From Alnus glutinosa (Eukaryota; Streptophyta; Magnoliopsida; Fagales; Betulaceae): a stretch of 64,000 nucleotides of DNA. The stretch spans positions 5,723,001 through 5,787,000 of the forward strand of contig NC_084886.1 in assembly GCF_958979055.1 (NCBI RefSeq), in the 5' to 3' direction. Below, piece after piece: positions 35,961 to 49,361 of the stretch. The position numbers and the translations under genes were made by a program. Within the stretch, counting starts at the first letter, position 1. Every line of letters starts with the position of its first letter. The notes under the pieces are model-generated. The model did no database searches, had not been told where the DNA came from, and saw only the letters and a list, made by a program, of their open reading frames with translations.

Positions 35961-38900
35961 GTTTTCTTTTTTTAAAAAACCTTGACTTATAAAATATTTT
36001 GCACTTAGAGTTTTTAAAGCGACCAATATAATGGTAGAATTCAAAAGCAACGAGAGAAAATACCCCAAAACACAATTTTAAAAACATAATCGAAGAGAAA
36101 TACACTATTTAGACAAACAAATAACACACAATACAAAACGAATTTTAAGAAAAAATGCAAAACTCAAAAAACTTACTCGGTGTAGAGTGTGAAGAAGAAT
36201 TGAAAGATACAGAGACAATGACAGTATAATATTTGCTCTTTGTCTTGTTTGAATTATGATGTAAAAAAAGTTAAACAGTTGGCGTTGGACTGGGTCTTGA
36301 AGATACAGCAACTATGAACAATAAAAGCTTTTTGACAAAAATATCTGAAAACCAAAACTAAAAGAAAATCCAAAAGAAAATTTTGTTGACAATTAACATA
36401 TTTAAACTAAAGAAAATCGCACTCTTACCATAATCAAATAATGAATAATTAACAATTTATAAACCATTAAACATGAAGCCAAATATTATATTTTCATTTT
36501 TATAAATATTGTTTTCTTATTACCTTTAAAATTGAGGGCAATATGAAATGAAGTGTAACTCATACAACATTCTAAAGGTGTATATATGTATTGCATGTAT
36601 AACGTAAAAGAAACTACATTTAGAACAAAAAATAAGGACAAAAAATTGAAAAGTAAGATTTGTATTTTTTTTTTTTTCTTTCGGCCACCATCCTTACAAT
36701 ATATATCATAAAAGAAAATACTTTTAGCACAAAATAAGCAATAATATATAAATTATAACATAAAATAAGGACAAAAAATGAAAACAGATGACAAACGAAA
36801 AAAAAAAAAATGAAAAATACTCATATAGTATAAAAATAGTTTTATTTTTCTTTTATTGTATATTTTCTCCGATTACAATAAATTCATAGCCTCATAGTTA
36901 TAGGAAGAAGTAATGTCTAACAGAGATTCTTTTTCCTGATGATCCTTTGCATATATAACGTTAAAAAAAACTACTTTTAGAACAGAAATAAAAATAATAG
37001 ATAAATTAGAACAGAAAATAAGGACAAAATATGAAAACGGACAACAAATAGAAACTGGAAAAATACTCCTATAATATAAAATAGCTGTATTTTTTGTATA
37101 TAAATTATAACATCAAATAAGGAAGAAAAAAATGAAAACGGATGACCAATGACAAACGAAATATACTCATAATAGGAAAGAAAAAAAAGAACTTTTTTTC
37201 TTTTTTTCTTTTACTTTCTTTAATTCCAATGAAAGCCATACCTATAGGAATAAGATATGTCAAATAGAGATTTTTTTTATGATCATCCTTTGCATGTATA
37301 ATGTTAAAAAAAAATAAAAATATATATAAACGTACTACTTTTAGAACATAAAATAAATAATATATAAATTATAACAAAAATAAAATAAAAAATGATAACA
37401 AACTAACATGACCATAAAAAATAAAGACAAAAAAAGGGGACACAAAATAAAATAAAATAATAAAGAAAAAAAGAGAGAAATTACTCAAATAATGGAAAAT
37501 AATTATTTGCTGTATATTTTTCCAATTCCAAGAAAGCAAACAAAAATTATGGAGTGTATGCGTACCCCAAATTTTTGCTATAGGCTAAATCAAAAACCAC
37601 TTATACGAGAGAATAAGAAAGTAAGAGTATTATTTATTTTGACAAAAAACAAAGAATCAAACATACTAATATAACAGAAAATAACTGTATTTTATGTATA
37701 ATTTTTCCCGTTCTAATGAAACCTTGAAAGTAATGCCGTCTATCAATTAAGTACGTAAACAATATGTATTACACGTTCCAAAAAAAATGATTTAAAAAAT
37801 TAATAAATAACAGTGTAAACCAAAAAAATCGTCATACCTTGTGCAAAACACAATGATGCGAATCTTTCTCTCTCACCATAATTTTACTAAATTTACTGTA
37901 AAATTTACGAAAGAAAAAAATAATATATAAATTAAAAGGAAACAAATAAGGGAAAAAAAAAAAAAAAAAAGGAAGAAGAAAATCCCAGGAAAAAAAAAAA
38001 CAAATAATAGAAAATACTAAGCATATATTGCATAAAGGCATTCATTAACCTCTGTTTTCTTACAAATGAAATAAAATTTAGAAATGAATCCTTACGTTTA
38101 ATACGGCAGAGTAAAGATTTGAAGAATCTTGTAAGCCTCTCGCTTCTGGCTTTTGAATAATGAAAGTAATACTTATAAATTAATAATAATACAATACCTG
38201 AGTTTTTACTATAATTTGAGAGGGATTCATTTCCTACAAAATAGTGCCAGAGACGATGAGTCAAACTAAATTCTCAAGTAGCGTTTGTTTCCATTGAAAC
38301 AAAAAAAAAAAAAATTACTGTATTTTTTGTATAGAATGATTTTGTAAAGGTAAAAACAAATGATCACACCATCATAATCTTTTTTTTTTTTTTTTTTGAG
38401 AAACACAATCATAATCGTTGTGCTTTAAGGTAAAGGACTAAGAATGTAGTAAACATTTTTTATTTGCATAGTTTCATTTGAAGTTTGGACACACATTTGA
38501 CAGTTTAAAAGTTCAGACGCCTTATTTTTATTTATTTTTTCAAAGAAGTGAGTGAATATTCCAAGAATTCTATACTCCAAAAATTTTAAACAATTCATAA
38601 ATCATTGCTACGCAAAAACTCTGTAATTAAACATACATACATATATTAAAATAGGTGGAAAAGTTGATGCATAATATTAAATACTGCAAAGAAAAGCAGA
38701 ACATCATTCGCAGGAACACAACAAAACACAGATTAAAAAAAAATAAATAAATAAAATCATATAATCGTAAATCAAAATATATATATATATATATATACTC
38801 TAATAAAATATATATGATCCCCACAAATCTATAGAGAGAGACCTTTTGGTTGATCAGATTTGAAGATGAACTCTAAGGGGCAGTAGATAGTTTTGAATTT

Positions 38901-39542
38901 TGTACAGAGAATGATTTTGTAAAAGGTTGTGATTTTGAGAGTGCAGTAAACAGTTACAGTTATTATGAAACACTACGTTTTAATTTTAGTTAGTTTGTAG
39001 GAAAAAATAACTGATGCATAATGAGTTGGCTATCGCATGTTTAACACCAAAATTGGGTTCAGTTTTTTTTTAGAGAAAAAATAGGGATTCAATTTTTATT
39101 TAGCATGCAAATAGGGATTGAGTTTACTATCACATTATAACACAAACTTAAACTCACCGTTTACAAAATACGCACAATCCATCTTTTATTGGAAGAGTAA
39201 GAAAAATACTTGAATTCCAAGTTAAAGACAATAAGATATTGAACCCATAAAACAAAACTTTATACCACATAAAAATAAAATAATGTGAAAATTGAGAAAA
39301 TTATTTCTAACTTAATTATGTACTATGTCAGGAACAAAGTTTTGTAGATAACTTTGTAGGAGTCTAAAGCACATCAAATAGATGAGGATTTTAATAAGAA
39401 TACTCCAAGACCAGTCATTGTAATTGTAACTTCGATAATTGTGAGAACTTACAGATGTAACTATTTATTTTAGTATGTTTAATAAAAATAAAATGCCTTT
39501 CTACTAATAATGTTAATGAATTTCTCTTTGAAATTTGTGTAG

Positions 39543-40923
39543 GTCAATACAACTTATCATCAACAAGTGCAACAAGGATTTACATTAATCTTGATATTCC
39601 AGAGGTTGATACAGTTATTGACAAGTAAGAACACTCCAATATATTATTATTATTTTTGTTAATTTCCATTTTTGATAAAAACCAACATTTATTTATGAAT
39701 AGGTTGAACAACGTCACAATAATAGAAGTGAATCAAATGAAGATTGAACAGCCACCAATAATATCAGATAGATAACTTGCATTGTATAACAGGAAGACAA
39801 TTGCAAAGATAAAACAAATGGAAGGGAACTCAGAAGCAAAGGTATTAATAAATTATAACTATTTAATGCATTTATAAAATATCATAAATTCAATATCAAT
39901 TGTTTAATTTTTAATTAAAAAAAATTACAGGAAATATTCTACACATGTTTATGCAAAGTTGAAAGAATAGACAACAAGTATGGCTGGTATTATATTGGTT
40001 GTATAACATGCAAGACGAAGGTTAAGTTTAAAGAAGGAAATTTTTGGTGTGAACGTTGTCAAGCGAAACTGAAATTCAGCGTACCAAGGTAAACAACAAA
40101 TGATATTTAATTCACACACATATATGTATAAATATATAGAAATATATCTTCCTAACAATTTTGGAAATGAAAGCAGGTATAGGATACAAATTGAAGTATC
40201 AGATACAACAGATTCAGCAAGATTCATTGTCTTCGACAAAGACGCTGAACAACTTATAGGCAAAACTGCAAAGAAACTTGCAAATTTGCAAGATGAGGTA
40301 ACAAATCTTGAATTTTTTAGAGTACTATAACAAAATAAAGTCAACAATTCAATAAAATATATATATATATATCATATTCTAACCTCTTTTAACAATATGC
40401 TATATTTATACAGAATTTGAAAGACAAAATTGTGCCAAGAGAAATCAAAGCAATCATTTTCAGAGAATATGTCTTCCAATTGAAACTTAATTAATATAAT
40501 TTGAAAAAAGGCCGGGAAAATTATATTGTTTATAAAATATTTGAAGCACAAGTTGCAGAAGAAGCCAACATCCAAAAGGTAACAATGCCTTATATATTGA
40601 ATCCTTAAAATCTACACAATATTTACCTACATAATTATACGCAACTTCTAATGAAACTCGATCCCTTATTACAGGGAACTCCAACTGTAAAGCTTAGAGG
40701 ATCTAGCTCCAAACAATAAAAGGAATACGACGTTGTTAGCCAAACAACAGAAAACGAACAAGTGTTCAGTCAAGATTCTTCATTGCATTTTTCCCTACCT
40801 ACAGAATACACAAAGTCGGATGATGATGACATACCTCTCAAGGTTATTTACAAACGATTTAAAGCTACTAAAAAGAAGACATTGAGGAATACAAAGCCTC
40901 ACAAACAAATAATCATTGATTGA
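39543..40923 (+). pseudogene. Decayed RPA70-like gene of Helitron type
   Basis: Translating between plausible GT/AG sites gives a chain of short exons (about 39543-39626, 39703-39840, 39931-40090, 40177-40297, 40414-40579, 40676-40923). They resemble the C-terminal DNA-binding domain of the replication protein A large subunit: 'YYIGCITCKTKVKF' and 'FWCERCQAKLKF' give the paired-cysteine zinc ribbon, followed by YRIQIEVSDTTDSARFIVFD, the OB-fold strand region. In-frame stops occur in the second exon (after PPIISDR), in the fifth exon (after FQLKLN) and early in the last exon (after SSSKQ), so it cannot make a full protein. RPA-like genes of this kind are carried by plant Helitrons. The N-terminal DNA-binding domains are not visible. 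The last exon is repeated in inverse orientation at about 41920-42168. Confidence 0.7.
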
Positions 40924-42270
40924 TTTGGTCCAACATTAATGTTTTAAAATGAACTCCTGTTTATCTTTTTATTTGTAATTTGTAATCTACAATATTTATA
41001 ATATTGACAATATAATATTTGGCTTCATGTTTGGTAGTTTATAAATTTTTAATTATTCATTATTTGATAACGATGAGTTTGTGATTTTCATACATTCATT
41101 GTTATTCTTATATTTTTGTTAATTGTTAACAAAATTTTCTTTTGGGTTTCTTTTGTAAATATTGAATACAAGTTATAGCAATGATGCGAGTATACTATTT
41201 TGTTCTTTGTTTTTGTGAATTCCTATATTATGTAAAAGGTCTCTTGAATTAACATCTATAAAAATTTAATAATGTAATTACTTATAAAAATTAAATTAAA
41301 TACATGTAATTTTTTTGATTCCTTACAAGATAATTTACAATATACATTTATGTATTCTCAATCTTATTCCTAAATTTTTATTTTATTTCTTAAATTAAAT
41401 GTAACATTCTAATTTGTTATGCGGTTCTAATTAGAATGTTACATTTAATTTAAGAAATAAAATAAAAATTTAGGAATAAGATTGAGAATACATAAATGTA
41501 TATTGTAAATTATCTTGTAAAAGAATCAAAATAAATCACATGTATTTAATTTTTTTTATAAGTAATTACATTATTAAGTTTTTATAGACGTTAATTCAAG
41601 AGACCTTTTACATAATATAGGAATTCACAAAAACAAAGAACAAATAGTGTACTCACATTTGCTATAACTTGTATTCAATATTTACAAAAAAAAAACCCCA
41701 AAAGAAAATTTTGTTAACAATTAACAAAAATATAGGAATAAGAATGAAAGTATGAAAATCACAAACTCACCGTTATTAAGTAATGAATAATTAACAATTT
41801 ATAAACTACCAAACATGAAGCCAAATATTATATTATCAATATTATAAATATTGTAGATTACAAATTACAAATAAAAAGATAAACAGGAGTTCATTTTAAA
41901 ACATTAATATTGGACCAAATCAATCAATGATAATTTGTTTGTGAGGCTTTGTATTCCTCAATGTCTTCTTTTTAGTAGCTTTAAATCGTTTGTAAATAAC
42001 CTTGAGAGGTATGTCATCATCATCCGACTTTGTGTATTCTGTAGGTAGGGAAAAATGCAATGAAGAATCTTGACTGAACACTTGTTCGTTTTTTGTTGTT
42101 TGGCTAACAACGTCGTATTCCTTTTATTGTTTGGAGCTAGATCCTCTAAGCTTTACAGTTGGAGTTCCCTGTAATAAGGGATCGAGTTTCATTAGAAGTT
42201 GCGTATAATTATGTAGGTAAATATTGTGTAGATTTTAAGGATTCAATATATAAGGCATTGTTACCTTTTG
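40573..42270. repeat. Large palindrome: 842-bp arms, 14-bp spacer
   Basis: The left arm 40573-41414 and right arm 41429-42270 are inverse complements, in register over their entire length (paired positions sum to 82843 at both the centre and the outer edge). Stretches I compared differ by only scattered single bases. The spacer is 41415-41428. The arms contain the last exon of the RPA-like pseudogene and its downstream AT-rich region. Confidence 0.9.
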
Positions 42271-44290
42271 TATTGCATTGCATGTATAATGTAAAAGAAA
42301 CTACATTTAGAACAAAAAAATAAGGGCAAAAAATTGCAACGCAAGATTTGTATTTTTTGTATATTTTTCTCGATGAAACTAATAAGTATAGAAAGAAGTC
42401 TCGACAAAATGAGATTTTTTTTTTTCTTTCGACCACCGTCCTTCACATATATATCATAAAAGAAAATACTTTTAGCACAAAATAAGAAATAATATATAAA
42501 TTATAACATAAAATAAGGACAAAAAATGAAAACAGATGACAAATGAAAAAAAAAGAAAGAAAATACTCATATAGTATAAAAATAATTTTATTTTTCTTTT
42601 ATTGTATATTTTCTCAAATTACAATAAATTCATAGTCTCATAGGTATAGGAAGAAGTTATATCTAACAGAGATTCTTTTTCCCAACGATCATTTGCATAT
42701 ATAACGTTAAAAAAAACTACTTTTAGAATAGAAATAAAAATAATATATAAATTAGAACAGAAAATAATGACAAAATATGAAAATGTACAATATACATAAA
42801 CTGGGAAAATACTCCTACAATATAAAATAGCTGTATTTTTTGAATATAAATTGTAACATCAAATAAGGAAAAAAAGAAAAAAGAAAACGGACGACCAACG
42901 ACAAACAAAATATACTCATAAAAAAATGGACAAAAAAAGAAGAAAAATTACTCAAATAATGGAAAATAATTATTTGCTATATTTTCCCGATTCCAAGAAA
43001 GCAAACAAAAATTTTGGAGTGTATGTGTACCCCAAATTTTTGCTATAGGCTAAATCAAAAATCACTTATATGAGAGAATAAAAAAGTAAGAACATTATTT
43101 ATTTTGACAAAAAATAAAGACAAAAAACAAAGAATCAAACATACTAATATAACAAAAAATAATTGTATTTTATGTATAATTTTTCCAGTTCTAATGAAAC
43201 ATTGAAAGCAATGCCGTCCATCAATTAAGTACATAAACAATGTGTATTACACGTTCCAAAAAAAGGATTTAAGAAATTAATAAATAACAATGTAAATCAA
43301 ACAAATCGTTATACCTTGTGCAAAACACAACAATGTAAATCTTTCTCTCTCACCATAATTTTACTAAATTTATTGTAAAATTTACGAAAGAAAAAATAAT
43401 ATATAAATTAGAAGTAAAAAAATAAGGAAAACAAAAAACTAGAAAATACTAATCATATATTGCATAAAGGCATTGATTAACCTCTATTTTCTTACCAAGG
43501 AAATAAAATCTAGAAATGAATTCTTACGTTTAATACAGCAGAGTGAAGAGTTGAAGAATTCTGTAAGCCTCTTGCTTATAGTTTTTGAATAATGAGAGTG
43601 ATAATTATAAATTAATAATAATACAACACCTAAGTTTTAAACAATTCATAAATCATCGCTATGCAAAAACTCTGTAATTAAACACACAGACATATATTAA
43701 AATAGGTGGAAAAGTTGATGCATAATATTAAATACTGCAAAGAAAAGCAGAACACCATTCGCAGGAACACAACAAAACACAGATTAAAAAAAAAAACATA
43801 GAATCATATAATCGTAAATAATATATATATACACTCTAATAAAATATATATGATCCCCACAAATCTACAGAGAGAGAACCTTTTAGTTGATCGGATTTGA
43901 AGACGAACTCCAAGGGGCAGTAGATAGTTTTAAATTTTGTATAGAGATTGATTTTGTAAAGGATTGTGATTTTGAGAGTGCAGTAAACAGTTACAGTTAT
44001 TATAAAATACTACGTTTTAGTTTTAGTTAGTTTGTTGGAAAAAATAACTGATGCATAAGGAGTTGGCTACCGCATGTTTAACACCAAAATAGGGTTCAGT
44101 TTTTTTTTAGAGAAAAAAAATGAATTCAGTTTTTATTTAGCATGCAAATAGGATCGGATTGAGTTTACTATCACATTGTAACACAAACTTAAACTCACCG
44201 TTTAACTTAAAATGAACACTTGGAAGCATTTTAAAATGCCACTTGTCTGAATGTTATGTAATATTCTTAGTGATTCCTCTATTATATACA
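41429..44290 (+). mobile_element. Helitron-like copy C
   Basis: This block is in the same orientation as copy A and colinear with it from about 41440 to 44205. It carries the RPA-like last exon on the minus strand (about 41920-42168), then the roughly 350-bp AT-rich unit (42280-43500), then the shared end region with 'AACACAAACTTAAACTCACC' near 44180-44200. Beyond that, CCACTTGTCTGAATGTTATG and CCTCTATTATATACATG echo the sequence just before copy A's start at 33940-33995. Confidence 0.5.
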
Positions 44291-44299
44291 TGTATGATA

Positions 44300-45695
44300 T
44301 ATGATATGATGAAATGGTAAATGATTCCATAGGATGATCTGTTTGGCTCCCTAAAAATATAATATACAATGGTCTCTCAAAACGCTACACGTTTTTAAGC
44401 TTTTTCATTTGTTCATTACCGTTCTTCAGAGCTTTCTTCCTTCTTTGACAGTTCGTCTCATTCATTTCTTTTAAATTTTCTCTCATCGTGCCCCAACTTT
44501 CTTTCATTTCTTTATTTCTCTTCTTTGTAAGCAAAGAATGCCAAAGTCCAAATGATACATATTACATAGACTAAGTGTCCGTTTGGCTTAACAGTTTAAA
44601 ACACGCAGTTTATTAATGAAAATAGTAATTTCAAAATGTGGATGAATGAAAATGTAATTTTTAAAAATGTAATTAAGCGATTGGTAAAATTTGTAAAAGA
44701 ATATTGTTATTTGTCTATCAAACATGGTTCGACCTTTAAAATCGAGCGTTTTAAAAAATGCACTATCTTGTCTACAGTGTGAAAACGTGAATTTTTCTAT
44801 GTTTTCAAACAGCCAATTTTTATTTTTAATTTTTAATTTTTTTTTCAAATGCACTCCTAAATTGGGACATAAAGCTTGGAAGAGACTCAATATTCGTTAA
44901 ATCCTCTTTCTCTTGTAATTCTAATTTTCTTCTTCTTCTTCTAGATGATCTCATTGTGTTTTGTTAACCAGTGGCTATTAGGCTCAAACACATGCCACAC
45001 CCACATTGACAGTGGGCGAAATTTACCAAATTGCTAAGTTGCCATAGGTACTCTATTAGTTTATTGTACTGGCCGGTTTTAGTAAGTGAAACCATTGGCT
45101 GTCGTTCGTCGTGTTTGAGTGTTACTAGTTCTGTCAAACAGATCAAGTTCGTCTCCGTCTCCATTTTGACCATTTTGATTTCACAGATCTAATAGATAGG
45201 CGAGCATAGGCTTTCTCAGGCAGCAGAACACCCCAAGCCCAAGGTTATCTTGGTTAGGGCAGGAAAACGTCTGGCCAGGGAAGAAAAAGAAAAAGAAAAC
45301 ATACTACAACGGGACACTGGACTCGCAGCAAAAAAGGCATTTGAAATGTTGACAATGCATCGAGAATGGAATTATATGCATGTCCTTCTGACTATAACAT
45401 CGTACTACAAAATAATTAATGGATGCCAAAAAATGAACGCCATAAACCTTACAAGCATATAGCTTTGTAGCTTGTCTGTTACAAATTACTACAAAAGAAA
45501 CATTGGGACAAGTTTAGGTTAGTAAAACTAAAACATGAAACCCTGTATCCCTTCTCCCGGCCCTATGCTGAAGGACTCGTACAGCAAAAGTGCTCATTCT
45601 AAGATCAACAAATTTGGGTCAGGACTTGTATAACAAAGAGCATTGCCAGCATAATAAACCATGCCATGCAAGGTTCCACTTTCCGTCTTTAGAAC
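44300..45695. other. Spacer and PMT 3' region
   Basis: No further gene is seen. About 44575-44770 resembles the 'GTGTCCGTTTGGCTTAA...GTTTTAAAAAATGC' class of MITE also seen in the SBH intron. The last few hundred bases before 45696 are probably the 3' UTR of the minus-strand methyltransferase gene. Confidence 0.45.
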
Positions 45696-48600
45696 TCACT
45701 GCGTGGATGTGGAGTTATCTGCAACCCAATACTGCTTCACAGCAACCAATATCTTCTCGGGAACAAGGGGACCATCTTCATGATCAACCATTTTAGTATC
45801 CCACCTCATCCCTCCGACTATTTTCTTCACCTTGATTAACACGTCAACCTCATCACGGAATATGACTGCTCCTTCAGGTCGCAAAATCCTGTCCATCTCC
45901 AGGAGAATGTCCTCCGCATTGCATCTGTATTCGTTTAGCAGTCAGTACATATAAGTTAAAGAAGTGCAGGGAAAAATAATAATAATAATGTATGTCTAAA
46001 TTAAGAAACTGAATCTGAAACAAAAATAGTTGATTCTTCTAATAGCAAGTATGACTCGTCTGTGTGTAGCAAAGTGGAAATCATCTAAGAAATTTATAAG
46101 GTGCCTAAAACCAAGCAGGATAATTCATCATAATTGGATTCTTTTAATAAAATCAGCCGAAGATCAGCATTAGATGATAATGTTCCCATAGGCTGCACTA
46201 AGCACAAAGCTGCTAGGAAGTGGCTCAAGCTTCGAACCAATTAAGAGACTCTTTGAAACTGGGAAAGCTTTAGGTAGGGCAATTTTAAGCTTAAAGCTGC
46301 GAGACAGTCACTGAACTTCAGCTCACCCAAAAACTCGAATAGGAGTTCACCAATTAAAACCCCAGCTCAAAGGCTCAACGAGCCTAAACCAATTACGTAA
46401 TGGCTCCACTTCAGCTCATTAAGTTCAAGATGTCATTAAGCTCAGCCAAAGTTCAACTGAACCAGGCTTGAAGAGTCCTCCTTATGGCTCAACAGCACAT
46501 TGAAAGCCAAAAATCTAAGGCCACATAACAGAAAATTTAGTTGTTTACTCATGACCTGAAATCACTTGAGAAGATGACGCTGAATTATTCTGATTTGGAA
46601 TCTAAGCATAAGCTTTTATCAATATACACTGCTCTGGCTATTAATGAGTAAGTGGATTACATCCTTCTTATATAATAAAGGCTGGGAATGACACACTTCA
46701 AAAGAGCTCAAAAGACTTGAATTTAGGATTTGAATGTACAAGTACGTGAAGTAATACTTACTTGTCCTTGTACAAACTGAAAACACCATGGGCATGAATA
46801 AGGTCATATGTCCTTGGGTATGTGGAGAAAGCTTCACACCTGAACCAGAAAGATGATTAAAAGAAGAAGTAACTATTATTAAACAGTTAAAAAATGAAGG
46901 AAAGAAATTAAATAAAATCCATAAAAGCTGCGGTTGGTCCAACTCTGCAATATTAGGCACATATAAGTAAGAACCCAATACAAGAGGGGCCAATATGAAC
47001 AAGTAGCAAAATAGATCTCCACAAGAAACTAAACATTTTCTAGTGAGTACTCTAAAAGCTATCTACTTTAGAATGAAAATAAAGATACTTGAATGAGAAG
47101 TAAATACATCTCCTACAAAACTAGTAAATAGGCTAAATACTGATGCTTTGCAGCTGAAATGATAAAACATGACCAGGAAGTTGAGAAAGTTGTACCAGTC
47201 ATGATAGATGCCAATCAATCCTCGATCATATATGACACCCAGCGTATTTTTCTCAGCTATAGTGGGCACAACATTCATGATCCACAATTTGGAAGATGCA
47301 AGCGCTGCAGCAAAACTTCCCAAACCGGCGTTCATATCCATTATGTTGCGGTACCTTCCTGAGTCAATAAGTTTATTGATTTTCTTATAAGCATTTACAT
47401 GCTTCTTCCATTTACTGTTGTCCTCTTGGTATGTCTCAACAGACACTCCAGGAACCGACCCACTAGCAATTCTAGGAGGAACAGAATAAAGCCTTTCTGG
47501 AAACACCTTCACTTCCCCACCAGCAACTTCATCTGGACTACTGACGTCAGGATATGGAGTTATGCATGCCTCCATTTTCTTATACCTAGTAATTACCAAA
47601 GGAAGAGAACTTCAGACAACAATGTAATATATGTCAACAACATTCAGCATGGCTCAGGTTTAAGATTCTGTTGAATTTCAGAATGACCAAGCCACTAAAG
47701 CAAAAGTTCAAAGTTAATAATTTTCAGCAACTTAATGATATTGCTAGGTTAATAATCCAGAGGCCATTAGTTTGGGTGATATCGAAATCTGGATACTGTC
47801 AATTTTTTTTTGCAGAAATATGATGTGACGTATTGATATAACTGAGATAAATTGCAACTTTTTGCTTTCTAAATGCATGCATACCACACATCATCTACTT
47901 CAACAGATTTGCAAAAAGTAGCCCGTGAATCATCTTTTCGTCCACGACATGAATCAGCGTTTAATCTCTTTCTCCAAATGGCAATTTCTCCCTTTTCATA
48001 CTTCTTCTCCCAGCAAAGTAGTTTGGCAATCTCTTCTATCTTTCTTTGTTCCTCCTGAAGTTCCTCCTTGGGACGTTGCCATGCTTTGTAGTTATTCTTC
48101 CAATTGATTGGAGGACCCGAAAGGACCCAGTAACCACCAGGTCTAAGAACTCGATCAACTTCCATCAGATATATTCCGTCTGCAAAGAGAAAAATAAAAG
48201 ATACAATTTCACAGACTGCTGCTATCACAACTTTGGTACAATATAAAGGTGCCATATATGACAAGACGCGGGGAAAAATGGAAGACAAAATGGCAAAACT
48301 TCATGTCCTTTCTAATAAAATCTTAATGCTCCATGCGCAGACATACTATCACAGTATATAATCCTCACCATTTGCTCCCCATGGAATTAAGCAACGAGAA
48401 CAGTGAGCCATGTCAAAGGCCCTAGATGGATATGGTAGCTTGATGGTACCCAAAACACCAATAACAGCAGGCACACCCCTTTCAAGAGCAAATTGAACCT
48501 GTGCTTCATGCGAGTCTCTTGGTGCAAATGACATGGCAATAACATTTCTACTTAGAAGGTATGCCCCCCAACTGGCAACCTGAGCAAAATAAATCATTGA

Positions 48601-49361
48601 TGGAATCTTAGAAATCACACAGATAAACAGAAACGTTGATCTGCCTCCCAGAAAACAGAGAAGAGTGATATAATGGGTAACAAAAAGTGAGAAAAATTGA
48701 TAACTTAACATACCCCACAACCAGTGTCCAGTGCAGTTCTAACCGTTCCATTGTCAAATGGTATTACAGAGGCAAGCTGATCAATATATTTATCTGCCCC
48801 TTGAGGAAACTGTGTTCCTCCACCAGGGAACCTGAATACATTTCCCTCATACTGAATCCAGTTTTGAACTGCCTTCTCAACTGTCAAGCTCTTATATGGT
48901 GCATTTGCAAAAGGTACATAGTCTCGACTCTTTGGCCAGGGGAATGGAGTCACATATCCCTTGGGTGCTGGGATTAGGCAATGTAACTTCTGTTCCTCAG
49001 GAGGACAATGTCTCTCTCGATAAATCATATTTTCCCGTGGGAAAGTCATGGCACGTCTCTGATCTTGGCAGGGAGTGTAATCAATGTAACGAGGATGGCA
49101 TGGTTTGAAAATTTTGGGTTTTGACTCGGATTCATCAATAGTCCCAGCTTCACCACCATGATGAGTCTCAAAATTTAAATTTGGGACTATATTGCAGTCT
49201 GCCCCACCTTTAGTGATTTGCATAGCTATACCATCCCCCTTCCCAAAACCACTTCTCTGCCATGCACCCAGTATATAGAAAAAACAGCACAAACCAACTA
49301 CGATAAAAATTTGTATAGAGCTCCTAGTCCTGCCATCAGCTGAATTTGTTTTCGTTGCCAT
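45696..49361 (-). CDS. PMT2: Golgi-type putative methyltransferase, PMT2/PMT14 group
   Basis: Six coding exons on the minus strand: 49361-48714, 48579-48369, 48179-47885, 47585-47196, 46839-46762 and 45924-45696. All are GT/AG and in phase, giving 616 aa (Arabidopsis PMT14 is about 612). The protein is type II. A short cytosolic N-terminus is followed by a membrane anchor at about 15-34 ([15 protein letters not shown]), a stem, and a lumenal DUF248 domain. It has the family's Cys-rich entry ([20 protein letters not shown]), an S-adenosylmethionine-binding motif I ([16 protein letters not shown]), the second methyltransferase-like half ([15 protein letters not shown]), and the '[10 protein letters not shown]' block. 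Relatives such as QUA2/QUA3 are linked to pectin homogalacturonan methylation in the Golgi. Substrate is inferred from the family. A 5' UTR exon is separated by an intron with a SINE. By remembered synteny it matches At1g26850. Confidence 0.94.

Larger units (their letters stand above)
33979..39165 (+). mobile_element. Helitron-like copy A (interrupted by a hAT element)
   Basis: A Helitron-style 5' region (CTATTATATACACTAGCATA followed by CCCCTCGTTATGCGCGGG) opens the block. Downstream, 34120-34350 matches 41440-41690, 36370-36540 matches 41698-41880, and 36571-39165 is colinear with 42273-44205. The last part includes TGCATGTATAAyGTAAAAGA, 'CCCAAATTTTTGCTATAGGC' and TAACACAAACTTAAACTCAC. The RPA-like exon present in copy C is missing here. 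A hAT inserted at 34801-35549. Element class rests on the terminus and the RPA gene in copy B. No helicase domain is seen. Confidence 0.5.
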
